From CAYFVU01 sp964346645 (GTDB taxonomy: Bacteria > Spirochaetota > Spirochaetia > DSM-16054 > Sediminispirochaetaceae): a stretch of 42,073 nucleotides of DNA. Positions 25,173-33,834 of the stretch are shown one piece after another. Position numbers and translations under genes: made by a program. Within the stretch, counting starts at the first letter, position 1; each line of letters opens with the position of its first letter. The notes below the pieces were generated by a model. The model was not told where the DNA came from, did not search any database, and saw only the letters and a program-made list of their open reading frames with translations. The stretch is from assembly GCA_964346645.1 (NCBI GenBank), contig CAYFVU010000018.1, forward strand, positions 1 to 42,073, read 5' to 3'.

Positions 25173-26242
25173 ATAGACTTACTCCTTTCCTCTTCGCGCG
25201 GATCGATATCGTCGAGGAAATGATGCTCGGAGAGCTCTCGAAGACGGGCGGCGGCGGATTCGGCGGTAATGTCTCTCTGCGGGGTGGCGAGCAGCTCGTA
25301 ACCGACCATGAACTTCCTCACCGTTGCAGAGCGGAGGAGGGGCGGGAAGTAGTGCATGTGGAAATGCCATTCGGGATGCTCCTCTCCGTCGGTAGGCCGC
25401 TGGTGGAGACCCATGGAGTAGGGGAAGTGGGTCCTGAAGAGGTTGTCGAACTTAGTCCCGAGACGCTTCATCAAACTCGCGAGCTCATCCCGCTCCTCCG
25501 CGCTCAGCTCGGAGATGGAGGAGAGGTGTCTCCGCGGGAGAACCAGGACCTCGAAGGGCCAGACTGCCCAGAAGGGGACCAGGGCGGAGAAGGAGTCGTT
25601 TGAGATCACGATGCGTTCGGCCTTCTCCTCCTCCATCTTCAGATAGTCGCAGAGCATGCAGGAGCCGTGAGTCTCCCGGTACTCCCCTTGTCTTCTCGAC
25701 TCCTTTGCCGGCAGCTCGGGAACCCTCTCGTTTGCCCAGATCTGTCCGTGGGGGTGGGGGTTCGAACAGCCCATCATGGCGCCGCGGTTTTCGAAAATCT
25801 GCACGTAGTCAATAAAGGGCTCTCCTCCTATTTTGCGGTACTCAATGTCCCATACATCTACCACCTTTCGTATTTCCTCCGGTCTCATCAGAGAGAGGGT
25901 CAGGTCGTGGCGCGGCGAGAAGCAGACTACCTTGCAGATACCGCGCTCGGTCTCGGCCTTGAAGAGGCCTCCCTCGTCCATCTGTTCACGAGGGACATCG
26001 GCGAGCAGAGCGGAGAAGTCGTTTACGAATACGAAGGTCTCGCGGTAGTCGGGATTCTTTACGCCGCCGGCCCTCGAATTGCCGGGGCAGAGGTAGCAGT
26101 TCGGGTCGTATGCGGTCCCGCGTTCGGCGGTCGTCTCTTCGGTCTGACCCTGCCACGGTCTCTTGGCGCGATGTGGGGAGACGAGCACCCATTCTCCCGA
26201 GAGGGGATTGTATCTTCTGTGGGGATGGTCCTGCAGTTTCAT
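25169..26242 (-). CDS. galT: Galactose-1-phosphate uridylyltransferase
   Basis: A 357-residue GalT of the HIT superfamily, exchanging UMP between UDP-glucose and galactose-1-phosphate in the Leloir pathway. The active-site HPH triad is in SNPHPHGQIWAN. An N-terminal CYLC pair and an N-terminal RYNPLSGEWVLVSPHRAKRPW are typical of the family, and the second-half histidine cluster appears in EWHFHMHYFPP. AAGGAG precedes the ATG by 7 nt. It is the first gene of galTK and is read from a promoter whose spacer contains a LacI-type operator. Confidence 0.96.
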   Translation of the reverse strand: MKLQDHPHRRYNPLSGEWVLVSPHRAKRPWQGQTEETTAERGTAYDPNCYLCPGNSRAGGVKNPDYRETFVFVNDFSALLADVPREQMDEGGLFKAETERGICKVVCFSPRHDLTLSLMRPEEIRKVVDVWDIEYRKIGGEPFIDYVQIFENRGAMMGCSNPHPHGQIWANERVPELPAKESRRQGEYRETHGSCMLCDYLKMEEEKAERIVISNDSFSALVPFWAVWPFEVLVLPRRHLSSISELSAEERDELASLMKRLGTKFDNLFRTHFPYSMGLHQRPTDGEEHPEWHFHMHYFPPLLRSATVRKFMVGYELLATPQRDITAESAAARLRELSEHHFLDDIDPREEERSKSI

Positions 26243-26313
26243 CTGCTGCTCCTTTCTCGATATCGAGGCTCAGTCATGATACGCATGCAAGCGGCTTAAA
26301 GTTTGATTTTTCG

Positions 26314-26342
26314 ATTATTCAGTAGTAAGCGCTTACAGCCAA
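26314..26342 (-). promoter_or_regulatory. galTK promoter with a LacI-type operator in the spacer
   Basis: Read on the minus strand: TTGGCT (26342-26337), a 17-bp spacer and AATAAT (26319-26314). The perfect palindrome GTAAGCGCTTAC (26325-26336) fills most of the spacer, so a bound LacI-family repressor would block RNA polymerase. The same 12 bp recur in front of the divergent lacI-type gene. Confidence 0.7.
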
Positions 26343-26443
26343 CAGCATGATCGTAGCACGGATGTTCCCCGTACACAAGCTTCGAACCCCACATCGGGAG
26401 GAAAAATTCGGCCGAACCGCCCTGTTTAGAGGGGGAAATGAGC

Positions 26444-26488
26444 TTGACTCCGCCGTAGAGTAGTGAAAGAATGTAAGTAAGCGCTTAC
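26444..26488 (+). promoter_or_regulatory. Promoter and operator of the divergent LacI-family regulator
   Basis: TTGACT (26444-26449), a 17-bp spacer and AAGAAT (26467-26472), followed by the palindrome GTAAGCGCTTAC (26477-26488) at the expected transcription start. This implies autorepression. The two identical operators are 152 bp apart centre to centre, which would also allow looping. Confidence 0.68.
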
Positions 26489-26515
26489 GATTGGGCTACG
26501 GGAGATCTGTGTAAT

Positions 26516-27595
26516 ATGGCTACGAGAAGCGGTACAGCGAGTACCAGAATAGAAGATGTGGCGCGGGAGGCCGGTGTCTCCACCGCAACCGTCTCACGCG
26601 TCCTCAACCATGTCCGAGTCAATCCGGATATGAAGAGAAGGGTGGAGGCGGCGGTAGAGAAGCTGAACTATCGGCCAAACTACATGGCGAAGGGGCTCAT
26701 GGAGAGGAAAACCTACACAGTTGGCGTGCTCGTTCCGAGCCTGTCGAACCACTACTTCACCGATCTCGTCGAATCTCTCGAGGAGAGACTGAGGCGGGAG
26801 AATCTGATGGTCCTCTTCTGCTCGACGAAAAACGATCCTGAGAGGGAGGGGGAGCACCTGCACAACCTCTATGCGAGAAGCGTCGACGGAGTCATCGTGG
26901 TAAACGGATCGAGCGAGAATAGCCGCAACTCTCTCTTTAGCTCTTTCGCAGAAAAGATGCCTTTGGTTATCATAAACGGCGATACCGAGGGGCTCCCTGT
27001 GCACAATGTGATCGCCGACCAGAAGTACGGTACGCGCCTCGCCCTCGACTACCTCTTCGAGCTCGGACACCGGCGTATCTCCTTCGTGAGAGCCCGCCAC
27101 GGTTTCTCCTACGACGTGCGCGAGGAGGAGTACAGGGAGTACTGCACGGGGAGAGGGGTAGAGATGCAAGAGCACAGCATTATCCACATTCCCTACGGCA
27201 ACACGGAAGAGGCGATCACCATGACCGAAGAGGCCTTTCTCTCCGTCCTCCGCAGCAATGCCCGGCCTACTGCGGTGCTGGCGAGCAACGATCTCATGGC
27301 AATGGGACTGGTGCGTGCCGCCGAAGAGGCCGGACTCGCAGTCCCTTCGGACCTCTCTATCGTGGGACACGACGACACGCTGGTGGCGAAAATGGGGAAG
27401 GTAGGGCTGACCTCCATCAACATCAAGACCGAGGCCATGGGAAGAAGCGCCGCGGAGATGCTGGTGAAGGTGATACATGGGGAGGAAACCGAACCGCATC
27501 GAATGGTATTCTTGCCGGAGTTGGTGAAGCGTGAATCCTGTGCCGGACCTCCGGGACCCGGCCGGGCCGATAAAAGCGAGGCAAACCAGCGATGA
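26516..27595 (+). CDS. LacI/GalR-family transcriptional regulator
   Basis: A 359-residue repressor. The N-terminal helix-turn-helix and hinge read RIEDVAREAGVSTATVSRVL, then NHVRVNPDMKRRVEAAVEKL followed by NYRPN, the standard LacI pattern. A periplasmic-binding-protein-like effector domain follows (TVGVLVPSLSNHYFTDLVES, RPTAVLASNDLMAMGLVRA, LSIVGHDDT, plus the terminal LPELVKRESCAGP). It is divergent from galTK, and identical GTAAGCGCTTAC palindromes lie in both promoters, so it very probably controls galTK and itself in response to galactose or a derivative. The effector is inference. The C-terminal ~15 residues after the core are Gly/Pro/Lys-rich. Confidence 0.94.
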   Translation: MATRSGTASTRIEDVAREAGVSTATVSRVLNHVRVNPDMKRRVEAAVEKLNYRPNYMAKGLMERKTYTVGVLVPSLSNHYFTDLVESLEERLRRENLMVLFCSTKNDPEREGEHLHNLYARSVDGVIVVNGSSENSRNSLFSSFAEKMPLVIINGDTEGLPVHNVIADQKYGTRLALDYLFELGHRRISFVRARHGFSYDVREEEYREYCTGRGVEMQEHSIIHIPYGNTEEAITMTEEAFLSVLRSNARPTAVLASNDLMAMGLVRAAEEAGLAVPSDLSIVGHDDTLVAKMGKVGLTSINIKTEAMGRSAAEMLVKVIHGEETEPHRMVFLPELVKRESCAGPPGPGRADKSEANQR

Positions 27596-27682
27596 AATCG
27601 ACGGAGAGGAGAATAGGCGAATACGCGAGGCTGATGCCGGTCTTCTCTTGTGTTTTGTCTCTCCGTGTATGAGAATTAATAC

Positions 27683-28642
27683 ATGAACATTCGTGCGCTG
27701 TGGTGGGCTATTCCTCTTATGAAAAAGCGGATCCACTCCTCGACGCTGCATATTGTAGGCATCTACCTCGTTGTGGGAATTCTATGGATCTTTCTTTCGG
27801 ACAAGCTCCTGTTCGAGATCGCCCCGAGCGCCGAAGTATACTCCCGTTTTCAGACGGCAAAGGGCTGGATCTTCGTCCTGGTAACGGCGATCCTCCTCTT
27901 CGGCCTCATACAAAGAGAGCTCACCCGCCGCTACGAGGTGCAGAGACGCCTCGAGACGTTGATCGAGGAGCGGGGGCAGCTGATGAGGGAGCTGAACCAT
28001 AGAGTTAGAAACTCGCTGCAGGTTGTACTGAGCATATTCAACATGCAGATATTCGAGGTAGATGAGAGCGAGGCTGCATTCCGGGTGCTCACGAAGACGC
28101 GCAACAGATTGCAGACGATCACCACCTGTCTGGACAGCCTCTACAACTCCTCGAGTCTTTCGGTAATCGACCTCTCCTCCTACCTCGAGCGGGTTGCGCA
28201 GAACTCGATAAGCTCTCTAAAGAAGGAGAGTTGCGAAGTGCGTCTCGGGAGCCGCCTCGTCCCCGTCGAGGTCTCACTCGAGACGGCGGTGCCGGTGGGG
28301 CTCGTGGTAAACGAGATCGTCGAAAACAGCATGCTGCACGCCTTCGGCTCCTCACTTCCGATGGATGGCCGGGACGAGAATGCCAAGGAGGAGGAAGAGA
28401 GTCGAATAGATTTGCAGCTCGATTGGAGAGAAAGAGGTCTAATGATCACTCTTTCTGACAACGGACGCGGTGTTCCGGATGACGGGCTAAAGACGGACGG
28501 TATCGGTTACTCACTCATAGAATCTCTGTTGAAGCAGATCGGCGGCACATACGAGATAGAGACGGGCGGAGGTCGAAGCGGTACGAGAGTGAAGCTGCTG
28601 CTTCGAAGAGAGCTCTTTGACTCCGAGAACGGGAGCCATTAG
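27683..28642 (+). CDS. Membrane-bound sensor histidine kinase, HisKA_2 type
   Basis: A 319-residue protein with two membrane segments (about 24-43 and 60-78) flanking a very short extracytoplasmic loop. A coiled stretch follows, then a HisKA_2-type dimerisation and phosphoacceptor region with His in ELNHRVRNSLQVVLSIFN. The HATPase part shows N box NEIVENSMLHAF, G1 DNGRGVP and a G2-like DGIGYSLIESLLKQIGG. No separate sensory domain is present, so the signal may be membrane state or come from a partner. ATG 27683 gives the longest form; ATG 27719 (MKKRIHSS) is an alternative and neither has a clear ribosome-binding site. No response regulator gene is adjacent. It lies 34 nt before the osmolyte transporter, so control of that operon is possible but unproven. 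Confidence 0.85.
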   Translation: MNIRALWWAIPLMKKRIHSSTLHIVGIYLVVGILWIFLSDKLLFEIAPSAEVYSRFQTAKGWIFVLVTAILLFGLIQRELTRRYEVQRRLETLIEERGQLMRELNHRVRNSLQVVLSIFNMQIFEVDESEAAFRVLTKTRNRLQTITTCLDSLYNSSSLSVIDLSSYLERVAQNSISSLKKESCEVRLGSRLVPVEVSLETAVPVGLVVNEIVENSMLHAFGSSLPMDGRDENAKEEEESRIDLQLDWRERGLMITLSDNGRGVPDDGLKTDGIGYSLIESLLKQIGGTYEIETGGGRSGTRVKLLLRRELFDSENGSH

Positions 28643-28676
28643 CATAAAGAGTAGGTATTAGATACGGGAGAGTAGT

Positions 28677-29639
28677 ATGAAGAGATCAATTCACTTGTTC
28701 ACGTTCCTCCTTCTTGCGTTCGCGCTGGCATCGTGCGGCGGAGGGGAAGAGAAGGAAAAGGAGAGCGCAGCGGCACAAGAGCAGGCCGAGAAAACGGACA
28801 TGGAGATCGTCGTTGCCTCGAAGATAGATACCGAGGGGGCCTTACTAGGCAGCATGATGGTGATGCTTCTGGAGGAGGAAGGCTACCGGGTAAGCGACCG
28901 GACTCAATTCGGCCCCACCGACGTCATGCGAAAGGCGATAAAAAACGCGGAAATCGATATCTATCCCGAGTATACGGGCAACGGCGCCTTCTTCTTTCAG
29001 GATTCTCCAAAGGATGTCTGGAAAGATCCTGCCGAGGGATACGAGACGGTGAGGCGTCTCGACCGGGAGCGAAACGGCCTGATCTGGCTCGAGCCGGCGC
29101 CCGCGAACAACACCTGGGCAATAGCGATACGGCAGGAGCTCGCGAAAGAGGAGGAGCTGGCTACTCTCGCTGATTTAGCGGGCTATCTTCGAGAGGGCGG
29201 TGAGTTCAAGCTGGCAGCCTCGGAGGAGTTCGTAACGAGAGAGGACGTACTGCCCGCCTTCGAGGAGAGCTACGGCTTCGAGTTGAGCGAGGATCAACTC
29301 CTCACCTTCTCGAGCGGCAACACCGCCCAGACCGAGCTCGCTGCGGCAAATAAGACAAACGGGGTAAATGCGGCGATGGCGTATGGAACGGACGGCCAAC
29401 TCGCGGCTCTCGGCCTCGTGGTGTTAGATGACGTGAACAACGTCATGCCGGTCTATCGGCCCGCTCCCCTCGTGCGGAAAGAGGTCCTCGATGGGGCTCC
29501 GGAGATCGAGGAAATTCTCGAGCCGGTATTCGCACGGCTCGACCGAGAGACGCTGCAGAGACTCAACTCCAAAATCGCCGTAGAAGGAATCGCCGCCGAA
29601 GAGGTGGCCGAAAATTTTCTCGCTACGCTGCAAAAATAG
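28677..29639 (+). CDS. yehZ: Osmoprotectant ABC transporter substrate-binding lipoprotein (YehZ/OsmF-like)
   Basis: A 320-residue lipoprotein: a basic N-terminus, a hydrophobic signal and the lipobox LASC (Cys19), then an acidic low-complexity linker and an OpuAC-type binding domain. Characteristic stretches are VVASKIDTEGALLGSMMVML, then RKAIKNAEIDIYPEYTGNG and the NTAQTELAAANKTNGVNAAMAYGTDG region. Such proteins capture glycine betaine, choline or related compatible solutes outside the membrane. GGGAGAG precedes the ATG. It is the first of four genes in the order binding protein, large permease, ATPase, small permease, the same as E. coli yehZYXW, which is why Yeh rather than OpuC is preferred. 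The ligand is inferred. Confidence 0.88.
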   Translation: MKRSIHLFTFLLLAFALASCGGGEEKEKESAAAQEQAEKTDMEIVVASKIDTEGALLGSMMVMLLEEEGYRVSDRTQFGPTDVMRKAIKNAEIDIYPEYTGNGAFFFQDSPKDVWKDPAEGYETVRRLDRERNGLIWLEPAPANNTWAIAIRQELAKEEELATLADLAGYLREGGEFKLAASEEFVTREDVLPAFEESYGFELSEDQLLTFSSGNTAQTELAAANKTNGVNAAMAYGTDGQLAALGLVVLDDVNNVMPVYRPAPLVRKEVLDGAPEIEEILEPVFARLDRETLQRLNSKIAVEGIAAEEVAENFLATLQK

Positions 29640-29648
29640 CCGCAAGCA

Positions 29649-30875
29649 ATGATCTTTCGTGTAAAGACCGACAAAGTGGCACTATTCGGCTCCCTTCTCG
29701 GTCTCGCCTCGCTTCTCCTCCCGTTTGCCGTGGGCAAGCCGAACCGCATCGCCGAGGGGGAGGCGATACGGGTATGGGGGCTGCAGGGCAGCCTCGCACC
29801 GTATCTGATCATTCTGCTCGTTACTTGCCTGCTGATCGGTATGCTCCTCTCCGTTTTCAAGATTTCCGCATCGGCGTATCGGAGGGAGGTGGAACCCTGC
29901 CGCACTCGTGGGCTCAGCGCAGTGTGCGGGGGCTCTATCCTCGGACTCATTGCTCCCCTCGTTTTTACCGCGACGCTGTTCCTGCTCGTCGCAACGGAGG
30001 GGAGTGTGGCGGAGTACGACTACGGTCGGGTCTCCCCTATAGCGGGTTTTTGGCTGCTGCTGCTCTCGGCGGTCTTTCTCTACGACTCCGCCTTTCGAGG
30101 AAAGGGGCGGCTTCGCCCGGCGCTGCTCTCGAAGCTGCTGCCTCCTCTGCTGATCGTCCTCCTGTTCGCCGCAGGTGCTTACGACCATCTCGCAGTAGTA
30201 CAGGAGTTCACTAACCGCAGCGCGAGGTTTGCCGCGGAGCTCTCTGCGCACGCGGCTCTCTCGTTCGGGGCGGTAGGGATGGCAACGGCTTTAGGGGTGC
30301 CGCTCGGCTTGCTGGCATGGAGGAGAGCACGGGCAGAGAAGGGGGTCTTCTCTCTGGTGAACGGTTTGCAGACGATCCCGAGCCTCGCCCTCTTCGGGCT
30401 TATGATCGCACCGTTGGCTTTACTGTCCCAGCGGTATCCGATGCTCCGTGAATGGGGCATCAGGGGAATCGGCAACACGCCCGCCCTCATTGCGCTGACG
30501 CTATACTCGCTCCTGCCTATCGTGCGGAACACCTACGCCGGGTTGGCGATGATCCCCGATGCGGTGGTAGATGCGGGAAAGGGGCTGGGAATGGAGAAGG
30601 GGCACATGCTCAGATACGTGGAGCTGCCGCTCTCTATTCCGGTGGTGCTCGGCGGCATACGGGTGGCGGCGGTGCTGACGGTCGGTAACACCGCGGTGGC
30701 CGCCCTCATAGGAGCGGGCGGGCTCGGGAACTTCGTCTTCCAGGGCCTGGGACAGGCGGCGCCGGATCTCATCGTCATGGGCGTGTTGCCCATAATTCTG
30801 TTGGCCGTAGCGGTAGACAGGGGATTTGCCCTGCTCATACGCATGCTCTCGCCTTCGAATAGAGGAAATGAATAG
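29649..30875 (+). CDS. yehY: Osmoprotectant ABC transporter permease with extra N-terminal membrane segments (YehY-like)
   Basis: A 408-residue membrane protein. The C-terminal ~210 residues are the BPD_transp_1 permease domain, with the coupling-loop signature GLGMEKGHMLRYVELPLSIPVVLGG. The N-terminal ~190 residues add about four or five further hydrophobic segments, as in YehY and unlike the shorter OpuCB/OpuCD permeases. It starts 9 nt after the lipoprotein gene without an obvious ribosome-binding site, and ends 2 nt before the ATPase gene. It forms the membrane channel together with the smaller permease encoded two genes downstream. Confidence 0.86.
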   Translation: MIFRVKTDKVALFGSLLGLASLLLPFAVGKPNRIAEGEAIRVWGLQGSLAPYLIILLVTCLLIGMLLSVFKISASAYRREVEPCRTRGLSAVCGGSILGLIAPLVFTATLFLLVATEGSVAEYDYGRVSPIAGFWLLLLSAVFLYDSAFRGKGRLRPALLSKLLPPLLIVLLFAAGAYDHLAVVQEFTNRSARFAAELSAHAALSFGAVGMATALGVPLGLLAWRRARAEKGVFSLVNGLQTIPSLALFGLMIAPLALLSQRYPMLREWGIRGIGNTPALIALTLYSLLPIVRNTYAGLAMIPDAVVDAGKGLGMEKGHMLRYVELPLSIPVVLGGIRVAAVLTVGNTAVAALIGAGGLGNFVFQGLGQAAPDLIVMGVLPIILLAVAVDRGFALLIRMLSPSNRGNE

Positions 30876-30877
30876 GC

Positions 30878-31837
30878 ATGATACGTTTCGAACACGTGAG
30901 TAAAGAGTACGGTGATTTTACCGCGGTCGACGATCTCTCCTTCTCCGTCGAAGCAGGGGAGACGGTCGTCCTCATCGGCCCCTCCGGCTGTGGAAAGACG
31001 ACGAGCCTCCGGATGGTAAATAGGATGATAGAGCCGTCTCAGGGGAGCATCCTCGTAGAAGGGAGAGCTGTCAGGAGTTTCGAGCCCGAGGAGCTCAGAA
31101 GAAGAATAGGCTACGTGATCCAGAGTGTCGGTCTCTTTCCCCACATGACGGTGAGAGAAAATATCGCCATCGTGCCGAAGCTGCTCAAGTGGGATGCGAA
31201 CCGGCGAAGACGCCGGGCCGACGAGCTCTTGGAGATGATTGGGCTCGATCCCTCGACGTATGCAAAGAAGCGTCCCGACGAGCTCTCGGGGGGAGAGGCG
31301 CAGCGGATAGGGGTTGCAAGGGCACTCGCCGCCGATCCGCCTCTCCTGCTCATGGACGAACCCTTCGGTGCCGTTGATCCTCTCAACAGAGAAACCCTCC
31401 AGGTAGAGTTCAATCGCCTGCAGCACAAGCTGCGCAAGACGGTGATCTTCGTAACCCACGACCTCGATGAGGCGATACGGGTGGGAGACCGCATCATTCT
31501 AATGAAGGAGGGACGTCTGGTACAGGAGGACAGCCCTGAGAAGCTGCTCGCCGAGCCGGCAAACGACTTCGTGCGTGAGTTCGTCGGCAACGACCGTGCT
31601 CTCAAGCGCCTCGCCTGCTTTCGTGTGGTCGACCACATGAGACCGAACCGAGACGGTGACGGATTGGAGCATGCCCTCCTCGAAGACAGCACGGTACGTG
31701 ATGCCCTATCGCGTATTCTCGGTCTCGGTTTGACCTTTCTGCCGGTGGTGGACGAGAGGGGGGACAGGCTCGGCACGATACATCTCTCCGACATCGAGAA
31801 GCTCAATCGCTATGCCGCAGAGGAGCCGAGTTCGTGA
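30878..31837 (+). CDS. yehX: Osmoprotectant ABC transporter ATPase (YehX/OpuCA-like)
   Basis: A 319-residue ABC ATPase: Walker A GPSGCGKTTS, Q-loop VIQSVGLFPHMTV (the QSVGLFPH form is typical of betaine transporters), signature LSGGEAQRIGVARAL, Walker B LLLMDEPFGAVDP and H-loop VTHDLDEA. The C-terminal ~70 residues contain one CBS-like motif (FLPVVDERGDRLGTIHLSDI), shorter than the CBS pair of OpuA/OpuCA, where CBS domains sense ionic strength. It energises uptake through the two permeases. Its stop overlaps the GTG start of the next permease gene (GTGA). Confidence 0.92.
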   Translation: MIRFEHVSKEYGDFTAVDDLSFSVEAGETVVLIGPSGCGKTTSLRMVNRMIEPSQGSILVEGRAVRSFEPEELRRRIGYVIQSVGLFPHMTVRENIAIVPKLLKWDANRRRRRADELLEMIGLDPSTYAKKRPDELSGGEAQRIGVARALAADPPLLLMDEPFGAVDPLNRETLQVEFNRLQHKLRKTVIFVTHDLDEAIRVGDRIILMKEGRLVQEDSPEKLLAEPANDFVREFVGNDRALKRLACFRVVDHMRPNRDGDGLEHALLEDSTVRDALSRILGLGLTFLPVVDERGDRLGTIHLSDIEKLNRYAAEEPSS

Positions 31838-32631
31838 GCGGCGGAGAGATATCGAGAGGTGGAGAGTTCGCGAGCGGAAGGGATAGAGACGTTCGCCTAC
31901 AAAGCGGCATGAGGAATACTCTCATTTTTCTCCTGTGTGTGCCGCTCCTTTGGCCGGGGCCACGAAAGTGGCTGCTCGGGCTCTTCATGCACGGAGAGGA
32001 GGAGCTGATCTACGGCCGCATTTCGCTTATAGAAATGATAGGCAGCCATCTGCTCCTCGTGTCGGTATCGAGTATCTCCGCTGCGCTGATCGGAGTGCTG
32101 CTCGGAATCCTCGTTACGCGGCCTGTGGGCAGGGACTTCCTCGGCATCGTAAGGGACATGGCCTCGCTGGCGCAGACTTTTCCTCCGGTGGCGGTGCTCG
32201 CGCTCGCCGTGCCGTCTATGGGGTACGGTTTTCAGCCGACGGTGGTGGCGCTCTTCCTCTACAGTGTCTTGCCGGTGCTCAACAACACCATAGAGGGGAT
32301 GGAGTCGATTCCCCGTGAGCTCACGGAGGCCTCTCGGGGAATAGGCATGACACGGCTGCAGGTGCTCTTTCTCTCAGAGCTGCCGCTCGCCGCACGGCTG
32401 ATAAGCGCGGGGATCCGCACCTCGGTGGTCATTAACATCGGCACGGCAACCGTAGGAGCCGTCGCAGGAGCCGGCGGGCTCGGCGTGATCATCATCGCCG
32501 GCCTGGTGAGGAACAACACCGCCTTCGTGTTAACCGGTGCGGCTGCTGCGGCGCTTCTCGCACTGCTCGCCGATCGTCTTATGGCGCGCGTGGAGGGGCT
32601 CTTCTACGCGCCGCGAAGCCGCGACGGATGA
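31834..32631 (+). CDS. yehW: Osmoprotectant ABC transporter permease, small subunit (YehW-like)
   Basis: A 265-residue permease with about six membrane segments and the coupling-loop signature GIGMTRLQVLFLSELPLAARLI. The GTG at 31834 is supported by AGAGGAG 8 nt upstream and by a 4-nt overlap with the ATPase gene. It gives a polar N-terminal extension of about 25 residues; ATG 31909 (MRNTLIFLL) is a possible shorter start. It is the last gene of the yehZYXW-like operon and ends 54 nt before the Gfo/Idh gene. Confidence 0.87.
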   Translation: MSGGEISRGGEFASGRDRDVRLQSGMRNTLIFLLCVPLLWPGPRKWLLGLFMHGEEELIYGRISLIEMIGSHLLLVSVSSISAALIGVLLGILVTRPVGRDFLGIVRDMASLAQTFPPVAVLALAVPSMGYGFQPTVVALFLYSVLPVLNNTIEGMESIPRELTEASRGIGMTRLQVLFLSELPLAARLISAGIRTSVVINIGTATVGAVAGAGGLGVIIIAGLVRNNTAFVLTGAAAAALLALLADRLMARVEGLFYAPRSRDG

Positions 32632-32685
32632 GTACGGGCAAATGAAGAATGATAAAATACACATCTACTAACAGGAGGTGAGAAT

Positions 32686-33693
32686 ATGAGAAAGGTGAAG
32701 TGGGGCGTGCTCGGCGCCGCAAAAATCGGATTGAAGAAGGTAATTCCCGCGATGCAGCGGGCGGAGCTCTGCGACATCCGCGCCATAGCTTCGAGAGATG
32801 ATGCCAGGGCGAAACAGGCGGCCGAGCAGGCGGGAATACCCGTTTACTACGGGTCGTACGAAGAGCTGCTGCGGGATAAGGAGATCGAGGCGGTCTACAT
32901 TCCCCTTCCGAACCACCTGCATGTGGAGTGGACGCGTAAAGCCCTCGAGGCGGGCAAGCACGTGCTCTGCGAGAAGCCGCTGGCCCTCGAGACGGAGGAG
33001 GTGGAGGAGCTCATAAAATTGAGAAATCGCACAGGGCTCAAGGTCGGCGAGGCTTTCATGGTGGACTGCCATCCCCAGTGGATAGAGCTGCGCGATCGCA
33101 TCCGCCGCGGCGAGATCGGTACGCTGAAGTCGGCACAAGGTTTCTTCAGCTACAACAATCCGGACCCCGAAAACATTCGCAACAAATACCGCAGCGGCGG
33201 CGGAGGACTCTGGGATATCGGCTGCTATCCGGTGCACACGGCGCGCTACGTCTTCGAAGAGGAGCCCAGCGATGCGCTCGCGGTCATAGAACGGGAAACG
33301 GAGGTGGGCGTAGACATTTTGACCTCGGGAATACTCTCGTTTCCCTCCGGCACACTCACCTTCGGCTCTTCGACCCGATTGGTGCCGAGCCAGTATATGA
33401 CTTTCTTCGGCGACCAGGCGAGCATCACGGTGGACGTCCCCTTCAATCAGATGCCGGAGAAAACGTCGCTGCTCTACTTGGACCGCGGGGTTTCTTTTCC
33501 GTCTGAGCCCGAGCGGATCGAGCTCGCGAAAGCCGATCAATACGGACTGCAGGGCGATGCCTTTTCCCGGGCGATAATCGAGGACGGCGAGGTGCCGGTT
33601 CCCCTCGAGAATACCCTGTGGAACACCGCTGCGATTCTCGCCCTCTTTCGCTCGGCGGAGACGGGACGACGGGAGCCGGTTCGGCCCGGTTGA
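32686..33693 (+). CDS. Gfo/Idh/MocA-family NAD(P)-dependent oxidoreductase
   Basis: A 335-residue sugar or cyclitol dehydrogenase family protein. The Rossmann start is WGVLGAAKIGLKKVIPAMQR, the family signature EKPLAL (HVLCEKPLALETEEV) supplies the catalytic Lys, and GGGGLWDIGCYPVHTARYVF is the typical active-site helix of the C-terminal domain. A strong AGGAGG precedes the ATG by 7 nt. The substrate cannot be read from sequence. Directly behind its stop lies the N-terminal stump of an opposite-strand epimerase-like gene, so the 3' end of this gene is next to a deletion or rearrangement point; its last residues (GRREPVRPG) may not be native. Confidence 0.9.
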   Translation: MRKVKWGVLGAAKIGLKKVIPAMQRAELCDIRAIASRDDARAKQAAEQAGIPVYYGSYEELLRDKEIEAVYIPLPNHLHVEWTRKALEAGKHVLCEKPLALETEEVEELIKLRNRTGLKVGEAFMVDCHPQWIELRDRIRRGEIGTLKSAQGFFSYNNPDPENIRNKYRSGGGGLWDIGCYPVHTARYVFEEEPSDALAVIERETEVGVDILTSGILSFPSGTLTFGSSTRLVPSQYMTFFGDQASITVDVPFNQMPEKTSLLYLDRGVSFPSEPERIELAKADQYGLQGDAFSRAIIEDGEVPVPLENTLWNTAAILALFRSAETGRREPVRPG

Positions 33694-33808
33694 ATGCCGG
33701 TGTGCTGCTGCCCCTGTTGAAGAGAAAGAGCTCGATTCCCTTGCGAACCGCGGGTACGATGCAGCCGCTCGATATGACGCCGGTTCCTCCAATATACAAG
33801 ACCTTCAT
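33694..33808 (-). pseudogene. N-terminal remnant of an NAD-dependent epimerase/dehydratase-like gene
   Basis: Read on the minus strand from 33808: GGGAGGA 5 nt before an ATG, then MKVLYIGGTGVISSGCIVPA followed by VRKGIELFLFNRGSST. This is a convincing Rossmann (SDR-type) N-terminus with GGTGxI and the strand ending in NRG. After about 35 codons the resemblance stops and the frame runs into the antisense of the Gfo/Idh gene. The rest of the gene is absent, so it is a truncated fragment with an intact translation start. The break must lie close to the 3' end of the Gfo/Idh gene. Confidence 0.72.
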
Positions 33809-33834
33809 AAATTCCTCCCGATTGCATGAAATTT

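Noticed and set aside
26287..26300. Third LacI-type operator (AAGCGGCTT) upstream of galT
   Set aside because: It has an extra base at the centre and lacks the flanking GT/AC of the two perfect sites; it could be chance.
27596..27682. Inverted ACGGAGAG / CTCTCCGT after the LacI-type gene as a terminator
   Set aside because: The arms are about 50 nt apart with no T-run, and the segment more likely carries the start region of the next gene.
33443..33808. Full 121-codon minus-strand ORF as a complete small gene
   Set aside because: Only the first ~35 codons look like protein (a Rossmann start); the rest is antisense to the Gfo/Idh gene and low complexity, so it is listed as a remnant.
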